Shown: positions 10,701-20,201 of the stretch, piece by piece
Layout: each line of letters begins with the position of its first letter
Position numbering within the stretch: the first letter of the stretch is position 1
DNA from: Bifidobacterium angulatum DSM 20098 = JCM 7096
Lineage (GTDB): Bacteria > Actinomycetota > Actinomycetes > Actinomycetales > Bifidobacteriaceae
Assembly: GCF_001025155.1 (NCBI RefSeq)
Contig: NZ_AP012322.1
Coordinates: 1 to 64,000 of the forward strand
Direction of reading: 5' to 3'
DNA length: 64,000 bases
The notes under the pieces: generated by a model
The model's database searches: none
Told to the model about the DNA's origin: nothing
The model's input: only the letters and a program-made list of their open reading frames with translations
Program-made: the position numbers and the translations under genes

Positions 10701-10949
10701 ATTGTCGGCAACGGGTGGTGCCAACGTTCATCCGGCATACTGCAAAGCCGACCTGGTGCTGCGGCAGGTATGCCGGACTGCTCAGGGGCGGATGATGCTG
10801 TTCGTATGAGGCCAACGACTCGCCGCATGCCGTGGAACCGATCGGCCGTGTGTATGAGCGGAACGGATACCAGGCAATAGGCCACCAATAGGCCGACTTG
10901 TATGATGTGATATGGCTCACAATCTCCGGTTGAACACGAAACATGCCGA

Positions 10950-10977
10950 TTGACGAATCGGAATCGGCGTGTATAGT
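10950..10977 (+). promoter_or_regulatory. Predicted promoter of the MsmK-type ATPase gene
   Basis: TTGACG at 10950-10955, a 16-nt spacer, and TATAGT at 10972-10977. This leaves an untranslated leader of about 175 nt before the ATG at 11161. The leader contains a short open frame (ATG at 10991, 12 codons) whose use is unknown. Confidence 0.65.
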
Positions 10978-11160
10978 AAACAGAAGGCTCGATGAGGAGG
11001 ACCTCATTGAACTCAAAACCAAACAAGTAAACGCAGAAGTTTGCGGTTTGCCTGAATGTTTGCAGTGATGCGAACGGGCAGGTGATTCACAGATTGAAGC
11101 ACCGAAATCCCTTTACAACGGATCGTGAGGCACGTACCTGCCTCTGAAAGGATTGCAATT

Positions 11161-12288
<1,128 letters not shown>

Positions 12289-12399
12289 GTCGAGTGACAG
12301 GCCGCAAGGCCGGTCGTATCGGACTTGACCAGATTCTCGACTGAGCTGGTCAACCATTAAACGAGACGTTTTCTCTTCCTCTCTAACCGTCTCGTTGAA

Positions 12400-12432
12400 G
12401 AAGCCCCGCTATGACGCGGGGCTTCTTTTTTA
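12400..12432 (+). terminator. Intrinsic terminator after the ATPase gene
   Basis: Perfect 10-bp stem GAAGCCCCGC (12400-12409) with GCGGGGCTTC (12416-12425), followed by T7. A weaker hairpin (AACGAGACG at 12360-12368 with CGTCTCGTT at 12388-12396) lies immediately before it. Confidence 0.9.
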
Positions 12433-12517
12433 TGTGCGCGTTCACGTATCCCCGTTCTGAGACGAAACAGCATATTCACGATTCCATGGGGAGGTGGCGA
12501 GGGTAGAATCATGAGCC

Positions 12518-13927
12518 ATGACCCCTAATCCAATTGATGTGTCCCAGCTGGACCCCCGTGTCGCCATGGCGACTTCTGTGAATGCGGAAAGCGAATCGGA
12601 GAACGCGGCGGAACCGCAGGCTCTGAAGATTACCGCGGCAAGTTCCAACCCGAAGATGTTCACCCTACCGTGGTCCGAGCCGCTTGCCTCCTGGCCGCAG
12701 GATCTGCTGGCGAATCTTCCGAGAGGTATTTCAAGACACGTTGTGCGTTTCGTGCATGTAGGCGACGAAGTCTACGCAATGAAGGAAATCACCCGGCAGA
12801 TGGCCGAACGCGAATATGAGAATCTTCGCCGTCTGCAGAAACTCGAACTGCCCGCCGTCACGCCGATCGCCGTGGTTACCGGTCGTCATGATCACAATGG
12901 GGAACCGCTGGAAGCCATTCTGGTCACCAAGCATCTGAAGTTCTCGTTGCCGTACCGTGCGCTGTTCGCACGCAATCTGCGTCCGGATACCGCCGAACGA
13001 CTGATCGACGCCCTGGCCGTGCTCATGGTCCGTCTCCACCTCGCAGGCTTCTATTGGGGTGATGTGTCCCTGTCCAACGTGCTGTTCCTGCGTGATGCCG
13101 ACGCATTCACGGCATTCCTGGTCGATGCCGAAACCGGCGATCTGCAGATCAACCTGACCGAAGGCCAGCGCGAATACGATATCGATTTGGCTCGCACCAA
13201 CATCATCGGCGAACTTATGGATTTGAGCTACGGCAAGTTGCTTCCGGGCGACGTGGACGAGATCGAAATCGGCAATCGCCTGGTCGACCGCTACCATTCG
13301 CTGTGGAGCGCGCTCACCGATACCGACAAGTTCAAGCCCGATGAGATGTGGAAGATCGAAAAGCGCGTCAACAAGCTGAACGAGCTTGGCTTCGACGTTG
13401 ACGAGCTGGAAATGAAGACCACGGAGGACGGCAAGCGTGTGCTGGTCCGCCCGCGCGTGGTGGACGCCGGTTACGCGTCACGTAAGCTGCTTCGCCTTAC
13501 CGGTCTTGATGTGCAGGAGAATCAGGCGCGTCGATTGCTCAACGACCTTGACGCATACCGTGCGTCCACTTGGCGTGAAGGCGAGGATCTGGAAATCGTG
13601 GCAACCGATTGGATGCGCGAAGTGTTCGAACCGACCGTCCGCATGATTCCACGCGAATACCGCTCGCAGATTCAGCCGGCGCAGTTCTTCCATGAGATTC
13701 TGACCCATCGCTGGTATCTTGCCGAGCATGCCGGGCATGATGTGCCGATGGTCGAGGCCGTGAAGAACTATATCGACAATGTGCTGCCCAACTACAAGCT
13801 TGACGACAAGGCCATCAGCGCGCTGTTGGAAGAGGCGGATTCCGGCGTCATCGATGATGAAAGCACGTATGGCGACGACGGATACGATCCCGACTACGAT
13901 CCCGACGCAGCCGTGTGGAGTCACTGA
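12518..13927 (+). CDS. DUF4032 domain protein with kinase-like core
   Basis: Protein of 469 residues, conserved in Actinobacteria as DUF4032. Residues about 85-225 resemble the lipopolysaccharide-kinase/protein-kinase fold: YAMKEIT (candidate ATP-lysine strand), YWGDVSLSNVLF (catalytic-loop-like GD...N) and FLVDAETGD (DFG-like position). The C-terminal half (DUF4032 proper) has no motif I recognise, and the last 25 residues are acidic. No substrate is known. No ribosome site is visible; a TAGAAT box ends 8 nt before the ATG, suggesting a leaderless mRNA. Confidence 0.85.
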   Translation: MTPNPIDVSQLDPRVAMATSVNAESESENAAEPQALKITAASSNPKMFTLPWSEPLASWPQDLLANLPRGISRHVVRFVHVGDEVYAMKEITRQMAEREYENLRRLQKLELPAVTPIAVVTGRHDHNGEPLEAILVTKHLKFSLPYRALFARNLRPDTAERLIDALAVLMVRLHLAGFYWGDVSLSNVLFLRDADAFTAFLVDAETGDLQINLTEGQREYDIDLARTNIIGELMDLSYGKLLPGDVDEIEIGNRLVDRYHSLWSALTDTDKFKPDEMWKIEKRVNKLNELGFDVDELEMKTTEDGKRVLVRPRVVDAGYASRKLLRLTGLDVQENQARRLLNDLDAYRASTWREGEDLEIVATDWMREVFEPTVRMIPREYRSQIQPAQFFHEILTHRWYLAEHAGHDVPMVEAVKNYIDNVLPNYKLDDKAISALLEEADSGVIDDESTYGDDGYDPDYDPDAAVWSH

Positions 13928-14010
13928 TCTGTTGCTTGTCAGCCGATAGACGAGCCGGAGGTTTTTCTCCTCTCCCCCAAGGCAACTTGCTGCGGCAACC
14001 GTGAAGCTAC

Positions 14011-14044
14011 ACATCCCGTTCAGGTTGAGACCTGGACGGGATGT
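14011..14044 (+). terminator. Terminator-like hairpin after the DUF4032 gene
   Basis: Inverted repeat ACATCCCGTTCAGG / CCTGGACGGGATGT with one G-T mismatch and a 6-nt loop. Only a weak T-rich tail (TGTTGTATATG region) follows. It lies about 85 nt after the stop codon. Confidence 0.6.
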
Positions 14045-14083
14045 TGTATATGTGTACGTATGTGCGCAATGCATGCGCATATA

Positions 14084-14230
14084 AGAAACCCCGGTGCGGT
14101 TGGCACCGGGGAGAAGAAAAAGGAGAAGGAAGAGATGAAGATTGAGTTATGCGAGGCTGTGGAGCTCCGCCCGAATTGCTTCGGTATTTGATATATAACC
14201 ACCCGTTGCTGTGTCTAACACTGGGTTTTC
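14084..14230 (+). ncRNA. Candidate structured RNA, copy A of a two-copy family
   Basis: Non-coding stretch resembling 17778-17928 on the other strand. Layout: GC-rich 9-bp hairpin (14089-14097 with 14103-14111, loop GGTTG), purine-rich linker AGAAAAAGGAGA, an ATT-A-TTAT block, a small hairpin CCGAA/TTCGG (14171-14175 with 14180-14184, loop TTGC), then TATATAACC and a conserved CGTT-CTGTG. Relative to copy B the closing pair of the first hairpin changes from C-G to G-C, keeping pairing, and the second stem differs in sequence but still folds. It sits between convergent genes, so it is not an obvious leader of a + strand gene. A MITE is an alternative. Confidence 0.5.
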
Positions 14231-14264
14231 CTGGAAGTTCACCGCTATACGCTGAGAAAAGCCA

Positions 14265-14297
14265 TAAAAAATCGTCCCATGGATTCCATGGGACGAT
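14265..14297 (-). terminator. Intrinsic terminator of the RlmB-type gene
   Basis: Perfect 12-bp stem ATCGTCCCATGG (14271-14282) with CCATGGGACGAT (14286-14297), loop ATT. Read on the minus strand it is followed by a T6 run, 30 nt after the stop codon. Confidence 0.88.
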
Positions 14298-14327
14298 ACG
14301 AAATGGTTTGCCTCCTTGCAGGAGAAG

Positions 14328-15320
14328 TCAGCGGTCAGCTGCCTTACGGCGTTCGTTGGCCACGGCATACAGGCTGATGCCGGCCGCGACGGACGCGTTC
14401 AGGGACTCCACCTGACTGGAGATCGGAATGCCGGCGATGGCGTCGCACGCCTCACGAACCAGACGGCTGAGACCCTTGCCTTCCGAGCCGAGCACCACTA
14501 CCAGCGGATCGGTTTCGAAACCGGTTTCGCCAACCAGCTTGTCGCCGCCGCCGTCAAGACCCACCACATAGTAGCCGCGAGCCTTCAACGCTTCGATGGC
14601 CTTGGTGAGGTTGACTACGCGGCATACCGGCAGATGGGCTGCGGCGCCCGCCGAAACCTTCCACGCCGCGGCGGTCACCGAAGCGGAGCGGCGCTCCGGT
14701 AGAATCACGCCATTGGCGCCGAATGCGGCTGCGGAACGAATCACCGCACCGAGATTCTGCGGATCGGTCACCCCGTCCAATGCGATGAACAGCGGCCTGG
14801 CGCTGATGCGTGCCGCAGCGGAGTTCGCAGCTTCCATGGCGCGGGATTTCTTGTCCGCACGATCGGCAAGCTCCGCCAGCGAGGAATACTGGTATGGCTC
14901 GACCTTGAGAATCACGCCCTGATGGTTGCTGGACCTGGCGATGCGATCCATCTCCAGTCGGTCGGCCTCCATCATGCGCAACCCGTGGGCGCTTGCGATT
15001 TTCACGATTTCACGAGTACGGTCGTCATGTTCGATGCGGGACATCACGTACAGCGTGTTCGACGGTACGCCGACGCGCAACGCCTCGAGGACGGAATTGC
15101 GGCCGAATACCAGATCCGTGGTGTTGCCTGTCGAGAACTTGTCGGCGCGGCGTCGAGCCGCCAGTCGCGGATCGGACATCTTGCGTCGGTCGGCGGCCTT
15201 CTTGGCCGCATATGCCTTGTGATACACGCGATCTTCGGCTTTGGGCGTCGGCCCTTTGCCTCGAAGTGCGTTCCTATGCTTTCCACCCGACCCCTTGGTC
15301 GGTCCTTTCTTAAGTGCCAT
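14328..15320 (-). CDS. rlmB: TrmH/SpoU-family RNA 2'-O-methyltransferase (RlmB type)
   Basis: S-adenosylmethionine-dependent methyltransferase of the SPOUT superfamily, most like RlmB, which methylates G2251 of 23S rRNA. The basic N-terminal tail (KKGPTKGSGGKHRN, about residues 2-15) is typical of actinobacterial members. VFGRNSVLEALR marks the SpoU substrate-binding domain. SPOUT motifs follow: DGVTDPQNLGAVIRSAAAFGA (motif 1 region), VVLGSEGKGLSRLV (motif 2) and PISSQVESLNASVAAGI (motif 3). The start chosen gives 330 residues. A GACAAT box 7 nt upstream is compatible with leaderless translation, although the frame stays open further upstream. Confidence 0.9.
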   Translation of the reverse strand: MALKKGPTKGSGGKHRNALRGKGPTPKAEDRVYHKAYAAKKAADRRKMSDPRLAARRRADKFSTGNTTDLVFGRNSVLEALRVGVPSNTLYVMSRIEHDDRTREIVKIASAHGLRMMEADRLEMDRIARSSNHQGVILKVEPYQYSSLAELADRADKKSRAMEAANSAAARISARPLFIALDGVTDPQNLGAVIRSAAAFGANGVILPERRSASVTAAAWKVSAGAAAHLPVCRVVNLTKAIEALKARGYYVVGLDGGGDKLVGETGFETDPLVVVLGSEGKGLSRLVREACDAIAGIPISSQVESLNASVAAGISLYAVANERRKAADR

Positions 15321-15393
15321 GCGTCCCATTGTCCCAGCACCCCGCGTCATACCGGTACGGCGTTGATGGCGTGGAACACCGGTGTCGATACGG

Positions 15394-15472
15394 AACGGCA
15401 CCTTGATAACCGTTGCTATCAAGGTGCCGTTGGATGTCGATTGTCGTTCATTCCACGGTTGAACGACAATCG
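15394..15472 (-). terminator. Two tandem hairpins downstream of the TQ-repeat gene
   Basis: First met by minus-strand transcripts is CGATTGTCGTTCA (15438-15450) with TGAACGACAATCG (15460-15472), 13 bp. Next is AACGGCACCTTGATA (15394-15408) with its complement at 15417-15431, 15 bp. Neither has a T-run. They fill much of the 161-nt gap between two minus-strand genes. Confidence 0.6.
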
Positions 15473-15481
15473 GTGGGCAGA

Positions 15482-17011
15482 TCAGTCGTTGCCGTTGCCG
15501 GTTTGGCAGGTGCCGTCTGCCGAATCGTCGCATTGGGCGTTCTGGCCTTGGCTGGACTGGCCGCTATTGGTGGAATTCTGGTTTTGATTCTGATTCTGGT
15601 TTTGATTGGCGGCGTTCTGCTGTTCCTGCTGTTTGCGTTGTGCCTCGGCGTCGGCCTGCTGCTTGGCGCTGATCGAGGCGTTGACGTCGGATGCGGCCTT
15701 CTGCAATTGGGATTTGGCGTTATTCACGTCGGATTGCGCCGGCGTGGACTGTCCGGCGACGTTATTGGCGTTGCTGATCGCGTTCTGCAATGCGGTGCGT
15801 GTGCTTTCGTCCGCGACCTGGCCGGCGGAATTGTTCAGTACATTCTGCGCGTTGCTGATAGTGGCGTTCAGATCGGCTTTCAATGCGTTGACATCCTTGG
15901 CGTCCTTGCTGCTGTTTGCGGCTTCCAAGGCGTCTTGAATGGCCTTGCGCGCCTCTTTCGCCTGTTTGGTGGCGTTCTTGAAGCTGGTCGTGTTCGTTTT
16001 CAGCTCGTTGGCTTTCATATCCGCGGAGCAGCTTGCCGTTGTGGTAACGGATGAGGCGTTGGCAATAGCCTGATTGAGAGTGGTCAGCGTCTGCTGATCG
16101 TCTACGGTGCTGGCTGCTGGCGCGTTCTGTTGCGCCTGCGTCGCCTCCGCGTTCAGTTTCTTGACCGTATCGTTATATGACGACTGCGCGCCGGTGCATG
16201 CGGCATAGGCAAGCTTTCCGCTGTTCGAGCGGAAGAACATCACGCCAGCCACGATGAGTGCGACAACCGCAATGGCTGCGATGACGATTCCGGCGATCTT
16301 GCCGTTGGAGAGTTTCCTGGCTTTTTTGTTCGGTGCCGTGCCGTCTTGCTCGGCGTCATCGTGGTCGTTGGGAGGAATGGTGGGCGGCAGAATCGTCGGT
16401 TGCGTCGAAGGGGTGATGGTACGAGGAGTGGTTTGGCCGGCTACGCGTGGCTGGGCGGTGTCAGGGGTGAACACCTGCGTAGGCTGGTCGGCCTGATTGC
16501 CGAATATGGTGGACTGCGTGGCTGGCGCCGTTTGCGGCATGGCTTGCGTGGCCTGTAGTTGAGCCGGCATGGCCTGTGTTGCCTGCAGCTGATCCGGCGT
16601 TGACGAAGCTGCTGGGGGCGTCGGCATAGTGGGGAACGCCTGCGTGGGTTGCGATGCGATGGGGAACGCCTGCGTGGGCTGTGGCATGGCCTGCGTGGGC
16701 TGTTGTGCGGCTGATGTCGTCTGCGGCATGGCTTGTGTGGGTTGCGCGGCCGAGGGTGCCGTGCCCGGTGCGGCAAAGTCCTCGAGATCCCATAGCGGCG
16801 GCATGGCCTGTGTCTCGCCTAGCGATGCGGAACTGGGCGGGGTTTCCGGGGTCGCTGCGGTATTCGATACCGGATTCGAGCTGGTGGGGAACGCCTGCGT
16901 CGCTTCGCTGTTCTGCGATTGATTCAGCACAGTGGTTTCCTCGTCGGACGGACGATTGGCGCGAGGCTGACGTTGAAAATCGAAGTGGAACTCGCCACTG
17001 GGGTCGTTCAT
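15482..17011 (-). CDS. Single-pass membrane protein with TQ[A/V][M/F] repeats
   Basis: No family recognised with certainty. In 509 residues: a cytoplasmic-looking, Pro/Gln/Thr-rich N-terminal half with nine copies of T-Q-(A/V)-(M/F)-(P/T) between about residues 37 and 185, plus DEETTVL near residue 26; a basic patch (KKARKLSNGK); one transmembrane helix (IAGIVIAAIAVVALIVAGVMFF, marking about 246-267); then an alanine/asparagine-rich helical, probably coiled-coil, extracellular region with four cysteines and an NQ-repeat tail. Ribosome site AAGGAG. The threonine repeats resemble Ser/Thr-kinase or FHA-domain target sites, which is inference. It is 68 nt from dcd. Confidence 0.75.
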   Translation of the reverse strand: MNDPSGEFHFDFQRQPRANRPSDEETTVLNQSQNSEATQAFPTSSNPVSNTAATPETPPSSASLGETQAMPPLWDLEDFAAPGTAPSAAQPTQAMPQTTSAAQQPTQAMPQPTQAFPIASQPTQAFPTMPTPPAASSTPDQLQATQAMPAQLQATQAMPQTAPATQSTIFGNQADQPTQVFTPDTAQPRVAGQTTPRTITPSTQPTILPPTIPPNDHDDAEQDGTAPNKKARKLSNGKIAGIVIAAIAVVALIVAGVMFFRSNSGKLAYAACTGAQSSYNDTVKKLNAEATQAQQNAPAASTVDDQQTLTTLNQAIANASSVTTTASCSADMKANELKTNTTSFKNATKQAKEARKAIQDALEAANSSKDAKDVNALKADLNATISNAQNVLNNSAGQVADESTRTALQNAISNANNVAGQSTPAQSDVNNAKSQLQKAASDVNASISAKQQADAEAQRKQQEQQNAANQNQNQNQNQNSTNSGQSSQGQNAQCDDSADGTCQTGNGND

Positions 17012-17079
17012 GCTTATCTCCTTGTATATGCAAAGGCGGCCGGTGAAGGCCGCCGAAACGAAATATCGGATACCGCGAG

Positions 17080-17661
17080 TCAGTCGGTGATGCGCGCGCG
17101 GTAGAAGTTCTCATAGGAACGGCTCGGCGTCGGGCCGCGCTGCCCCTGGTAATGCGATCCGGTGCCGGCGGACCCGTACGGGTGTTCCGCCGGGGAGCTG
17201 AGCTGGAAGAAGCACATCTGACCGATTTTCATGCCAGGCCACAGCTTGACCGGTAGCGTGGAGACGTTGGACAGTTCCAACGTGATATGCCCCTCAAAAC
17301 CGGGGTCGATGAATCCGGCTGTGGAATGCGTCAGGATTCCCAGGCGTCCAAGCGAGCTTTTGCCTTCCAGGCGAGCCGCGATGCTGGCATCGAGTTTGAC
17401 ATACTCCCAAGTGGATCCCAACGCGAATTCCCCCGGATGCAGGATCCACGGCTCGTCCGCCTTGACCTCGAACTGTTCGGTCAGCTCGCCCTGGTTTTCG
17501 GCGGGATCGACATAGGTGTAGGCGTGATTGTTGAACAAACGGAAGAACCGGTCGAGCCTGACGTCGATTGAGGCAGGCTGCACCATCTCCGGCGTCCATG
17601 GATCCAATGAAATATGTCCTTCGGCCTGTGCGGTCAGAATGTCGCGGTCGGACAACAGCAT
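17080..17661 (-). CDS. dcd: dCTP deaminase
   Basis: Deaminates dCTP in the pyrimidine deoxynucleotide pathway; some actinobacterial members also hydrolyse the product to dUMP. The 193-residue protein starts [15 protein letters not shown], and an SD-like GAGGAG precedes this ATG, so the open frame five codons upstream is not used. Conserved family segments: [39 protein letters not shown] (marking about 85-108) and [20 protein letters not shown], which contains the catalytic Glu region. Whether it is mono- or bifunctional cannot be decided from motifs alone. Confidence 0.95.
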   Translation of the reverse strand: MLLSDRDILTAQAEGHISLDPWTPEMVQPASIDVRLDRFFRLFNNHAYTYVDPAENQGELTEQFEVKADEPWILHPGEFALGSTWEYVKLDASIAARLEGKSSLGRLGILTHSTAGFIDPGFEGHITLELSNVSTLPVKLWPGMKIGQMCFFQLSSPAEHPYGSAGTGSHYQGQRGPTPSRSYENFYRARITD

Positions 17662-17777
17662 GAGAGCTCCTCGCAAATGGAAACGATACTGACCGCCAGT
17701 CTAGTGCCTGCCGTCTATCGCGGTTGCGATAAGGACGTTTGGCATAATGCGCGGTATTGAGGAATTCTCAGGTATTT

Positions 17778-17928
17778 ATCAGATAACCGTATCGGTAAGC
17801 ACAGGAACGTGAGGTTATATAGGACCTGTCGAAAGCAATCGACCCGGGCCATATGGCTCCGATAATTGAATCTTCTTCTTCTCTCCTTTTTCTGTCCCCG
17901 GTGGCGACCCCACCGGGGTTTCCTTTGT
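17778..17928 (-). ncRNA. Candidate structured RNA, copy B of a two-copy family
   Basis: On the minus strand this repeats the layout of 14084-14230: GAAACCCC, a 9-bp hairpin CCCCGGTGG/CCACCGGGG (17910-17918 and 17896-17904, loop GGTCG), AGAAAAAGGAGA, an ATT-A-TTAT block, a 5-bp stem GTCGA/TCGAC (17839-17843 and 17828-17832, loop TTGCTT), TATATAACC, then CGTT-CTGTG. It lies in the 319-nt gap between the antiporter and dcd, about 115 nt upstream of dcd on the same strand, so it could be a dcd leader or a separate small RNA. I see no other feature in this gap. Confidence 0.5.
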
Positions 17929-17980
17929 CGGCACACTCGCCGGCATGCAATGCAGCGGTTTGCGAAACGGCATTGCCGAC

Positions 17981-20053
17981 TCAGACTCCCGAATCCGCAT
18001 CCACCTGCATCACGTAGATATTGCGACGCAGCGCCTTGGCCTGCGCACGGGTGATATCGCCGGCTTCGAGCATGTCCTGCACAACGCCGAGCTCGATGCC
18101 GTAGCTGTCCCGTTTGATATCGGCTGCCTGATTGGCGGCCTCGGTGCTTCCCTCCATATTCGGGCGTGATTTCAGCGAGGCTTCGGCTCGACGATAATCA
18201 AGGATCAGTGCGGAGCAGAATTCCGTGTTGTAGGTGTCTTTGGTCATTTCCTCGCTGAGTCGTTCAATGACATGATCGATGGCTTCGACCTGAAGCACCT
18301 GCGTGTGCGCGAAGATCTGATCTTCGCTGACAAGCGGAGTGGTTCGACGGATGCGATTGCCTACGCGCTTGACGATATTGCCCGTTCGATGCTGGAATCG
18401 GCGGATACGGCCGCGAATCTGGGATACGGTATGCCCTGATTCCGGGTTCGCGGACGCATGTCGAAGCGAATTCATGATCTGGTCGAGCATGCGCTCGCAC
18501 GCTTCCAGATTCAGTTCCTGCACAGCCTTGTTGGCATTCGGATGCGCCCTGACCTCGGCCTGCCGGGCACGCACGAATTCCTTCTCCCAATACAGTGCCT
18601 GGAGCTTGAGCTGTTCATAGCCGTGCAAGTCGACGATGCCGGCGAGCTGCTTCAAACGGCTGATGCGTTTGGTGTAGGAATCGATGACCATCAGCACTGC
18701 ACGGCGGTTGTCCGGGGTGATGCGGGTGGTGAGTTCCTCCACCGTCTGTCTCAGCACCTCGATCGTGACCTCGAACATTTCGGACGAAGTGTTTTCGGCA
18801 TGGTTCGGCGCCAGCAGCGGCAGCGTGAAGTTGGCCAGCAGCAACGTCATGACGATGACGCCGGCGGCGATGAAGATCAGTTCATCGCGCATGGGGAATT
18901 CCGCGCCTGCCGCAATGGTGTAAGGAATGGTGAACATCAGCGACAATGTGATGGCGCCTTTGGGGCCGCCGAATGTCATGACCGCGGCGGAACGCCAGCG
19001 GTCGGGCGACATTTTGCGACGCTTGCCGGTTGTGGTGTCGCGCGCGAGACACAGCATGGAAGCCACCCAGATGAAACGAAGCGTGATCACCACAACGGTG
19101 ATCAGCAGGATCACCGTCAGCAGTTGCTTATTGCTGACGTTCGGATCGGACCAGCTTGCCGTCATCGCCTGGGGCAGCAGCATGCCCAGCAGAATGAACA
19201 CCGCGCCGTTCAGCGTGAACGACAGTACTCCCCACACGCTTGAGGACACAATATTGGTACGTGCCACGTTCGGCCCGATTCCGGTACGGTCGAAACGGAT
19301 CAGCAGACCTGCAGTGACTACGGAAAGAATACCCGACACATGGCATTCCTCCGCTCCCACATACAGCAGCACCGGAAGGAACAGTTCCATGAGAATGCGG
19401 GTGGTGGTGTTCTCCCATCCCAGCGAGCGGACGGTTTCGAACAGCCAGTTGATGAACAGTCCGACGATAAATCCGAACGCCGCTCCCCCGATGAACGAGA
19501 CGATGAATTCCCCGGTGGCTTTTCCAACGGCGAATTCCCCGGTGATGGCGGCAGAGATCGCGAACTGGAACCCGACGATGCCCGAAGCGTCGTTGAACAG
19601 GGATTCGCCTTTCAATACGCTGCGTTGGCGCGTGGTCAGCGAAGCCTCTTTGCCTAATGAGCTGACGGCGACGGCGTCGGTTGGCCCCAAGGCGGCACCT
19701 AAGGCCAGTCCGGCCGCCAAGGGCATTGCCGGCCAGATCGAGTGCAGGGCGAATCCGACCGCTGCCATGGTGGCGATGGCCAGTCCGATGGCAAGGGATA
19801 GGCTGAGTTTCACGGTTTTCAGCAATTCGGACTTGTCGATGTCATGGGCTTCGAGATACAGCAGCGGCGCGATGAACAGCACCATGAACAATTCCGGGTT
19901 CAGCTGTACGCCCTGGAAGAACGGCAGCTGGCTGGCAAGGGCGCCCAACGCGATCTGCACGAGCGGCGTGGATACCTTGGGTATGAAGCGACTGAGAAAT
20001 GATGACGCCACGACAATGGCGATAATGCAGAGAATAAGTTCGATTACGGCCAC
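17981..20053 (-). CDS. Na+/H+ antiporter, CPA1 family (NhaP/NHE-like)
   Basis: Membrane exchanger for Na+ (or K+) and protons. The 690-residue protein has about 11-12 hydrophobic segments in the first 410 residues, then a long cytoplasmic helical C-terminal domain (about 430-690) rich in charged residues. CPA1 signatures are visible: GPTDAVAVSSLGKEA, then GESLFNDASGIVGFQFA, with the ND pair of the ion site. It starts at GTG. The C-terminal extension suggests regulation, as in eukaryotic NHE-like bacterial proteins. It is transcribed divergently from tadA. Confidence 0.92.
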   Translation of the reverse strand: MAVIELILCIIAIVVASSFLSRFIPKVSTPLVQIALGALASQLPFFQGVQLNPELFMVLFIAPLLYLEAHDIDKSELLKTVKLSLSLAIGLAIATMAAVGFALHSIWPAMPLAAGLALGAALGPTDAVAVSSLGKEASLTTRQRSVLKGESLFNDASGIVGFQFAISAAITGEFAVGKATGEFIVSFIGGAAFGFIVGLFINWLFETVRSLGWENTTTRILMELFLPVLLYVGAEECHVSGILSVVTAGLLIRFDRTGIGPNVARTNIVSSSVWGVLSFTLNGAVFILLGMLLPQAMTASWSDPNVSNKQLLTVILLITVVVITLRFIWVASMLCLARDTTTGKRRKMSPDRWRSAAVMTFGGPKGAITLSLMFTIPYTIAAGAEFPMRDELIFIAAGVIVMTLLLANFTLPLLAPNHAENTSSEMFEVTIEVLRQTVEELTTRITPDNRRAVLMVIDSYTKRISRLKQLAGIVDLHGYEQLKLQALYWEKEFVRARQAEVRAHPNANKAVQELNLEACERMLDQIMNSLRHASANPESGHTVSQIRGRIRRFQHRTGNIVKRVGNRIRRTTPLVSEDQIFAHTQVLQVEAIDHVIERLSEEMTKDTYNTEFCSALILDYRRAEASLKSRPNMEGSTEAANQAADIKRDSYGIELGVVQDMLEAGDITRAQAKALRRNIYVMQVDADSGV

Positions 20054-20189
20054 AAGTTTCCTTACCTTGGAGGGACGTTGATAACAGTATAGAGACCGGT
20101 TTCCATCAATGTGCCGTCTGTCTTATGCCGTGAGGCGAATCGGATCGCCAGGGGCGGGACGGAGGGGGTTCTGCGATGCTGTGCCCAGG

Positions 20190-20195
20190 TAGACT
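20190..20195 (+). promoter_or_regulatory. -10 element giving a leaderless tadA mRNA
   Basis: TAGACT ends 6 nt before the tadA ATG at 20202, so the predicted transcription start coincides with the start codon. No Shine-Dalgarno is present. Confidence 0.55.
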
Positions 20196-20201
20196 GGCGG
20201 T

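Noticed and set aside
10991-11029. A 12-codon open frame in the ATPase leader as an attenuator peptide
   Set aside because: No run of regulatory codons and no paired terminator/antiterminator before the ATPase gene; not enough to call it a feature.
14135-14191. A 18-codon open frame (MKIELCEAVELRPNCFGI) with an SD-like tract inside element A
   Set aside because: The related element at 17.8 kb lacks the ATG and the codon-level similarity is weak, whereas the paired stems are kept; RNA structure explains the conservation better.
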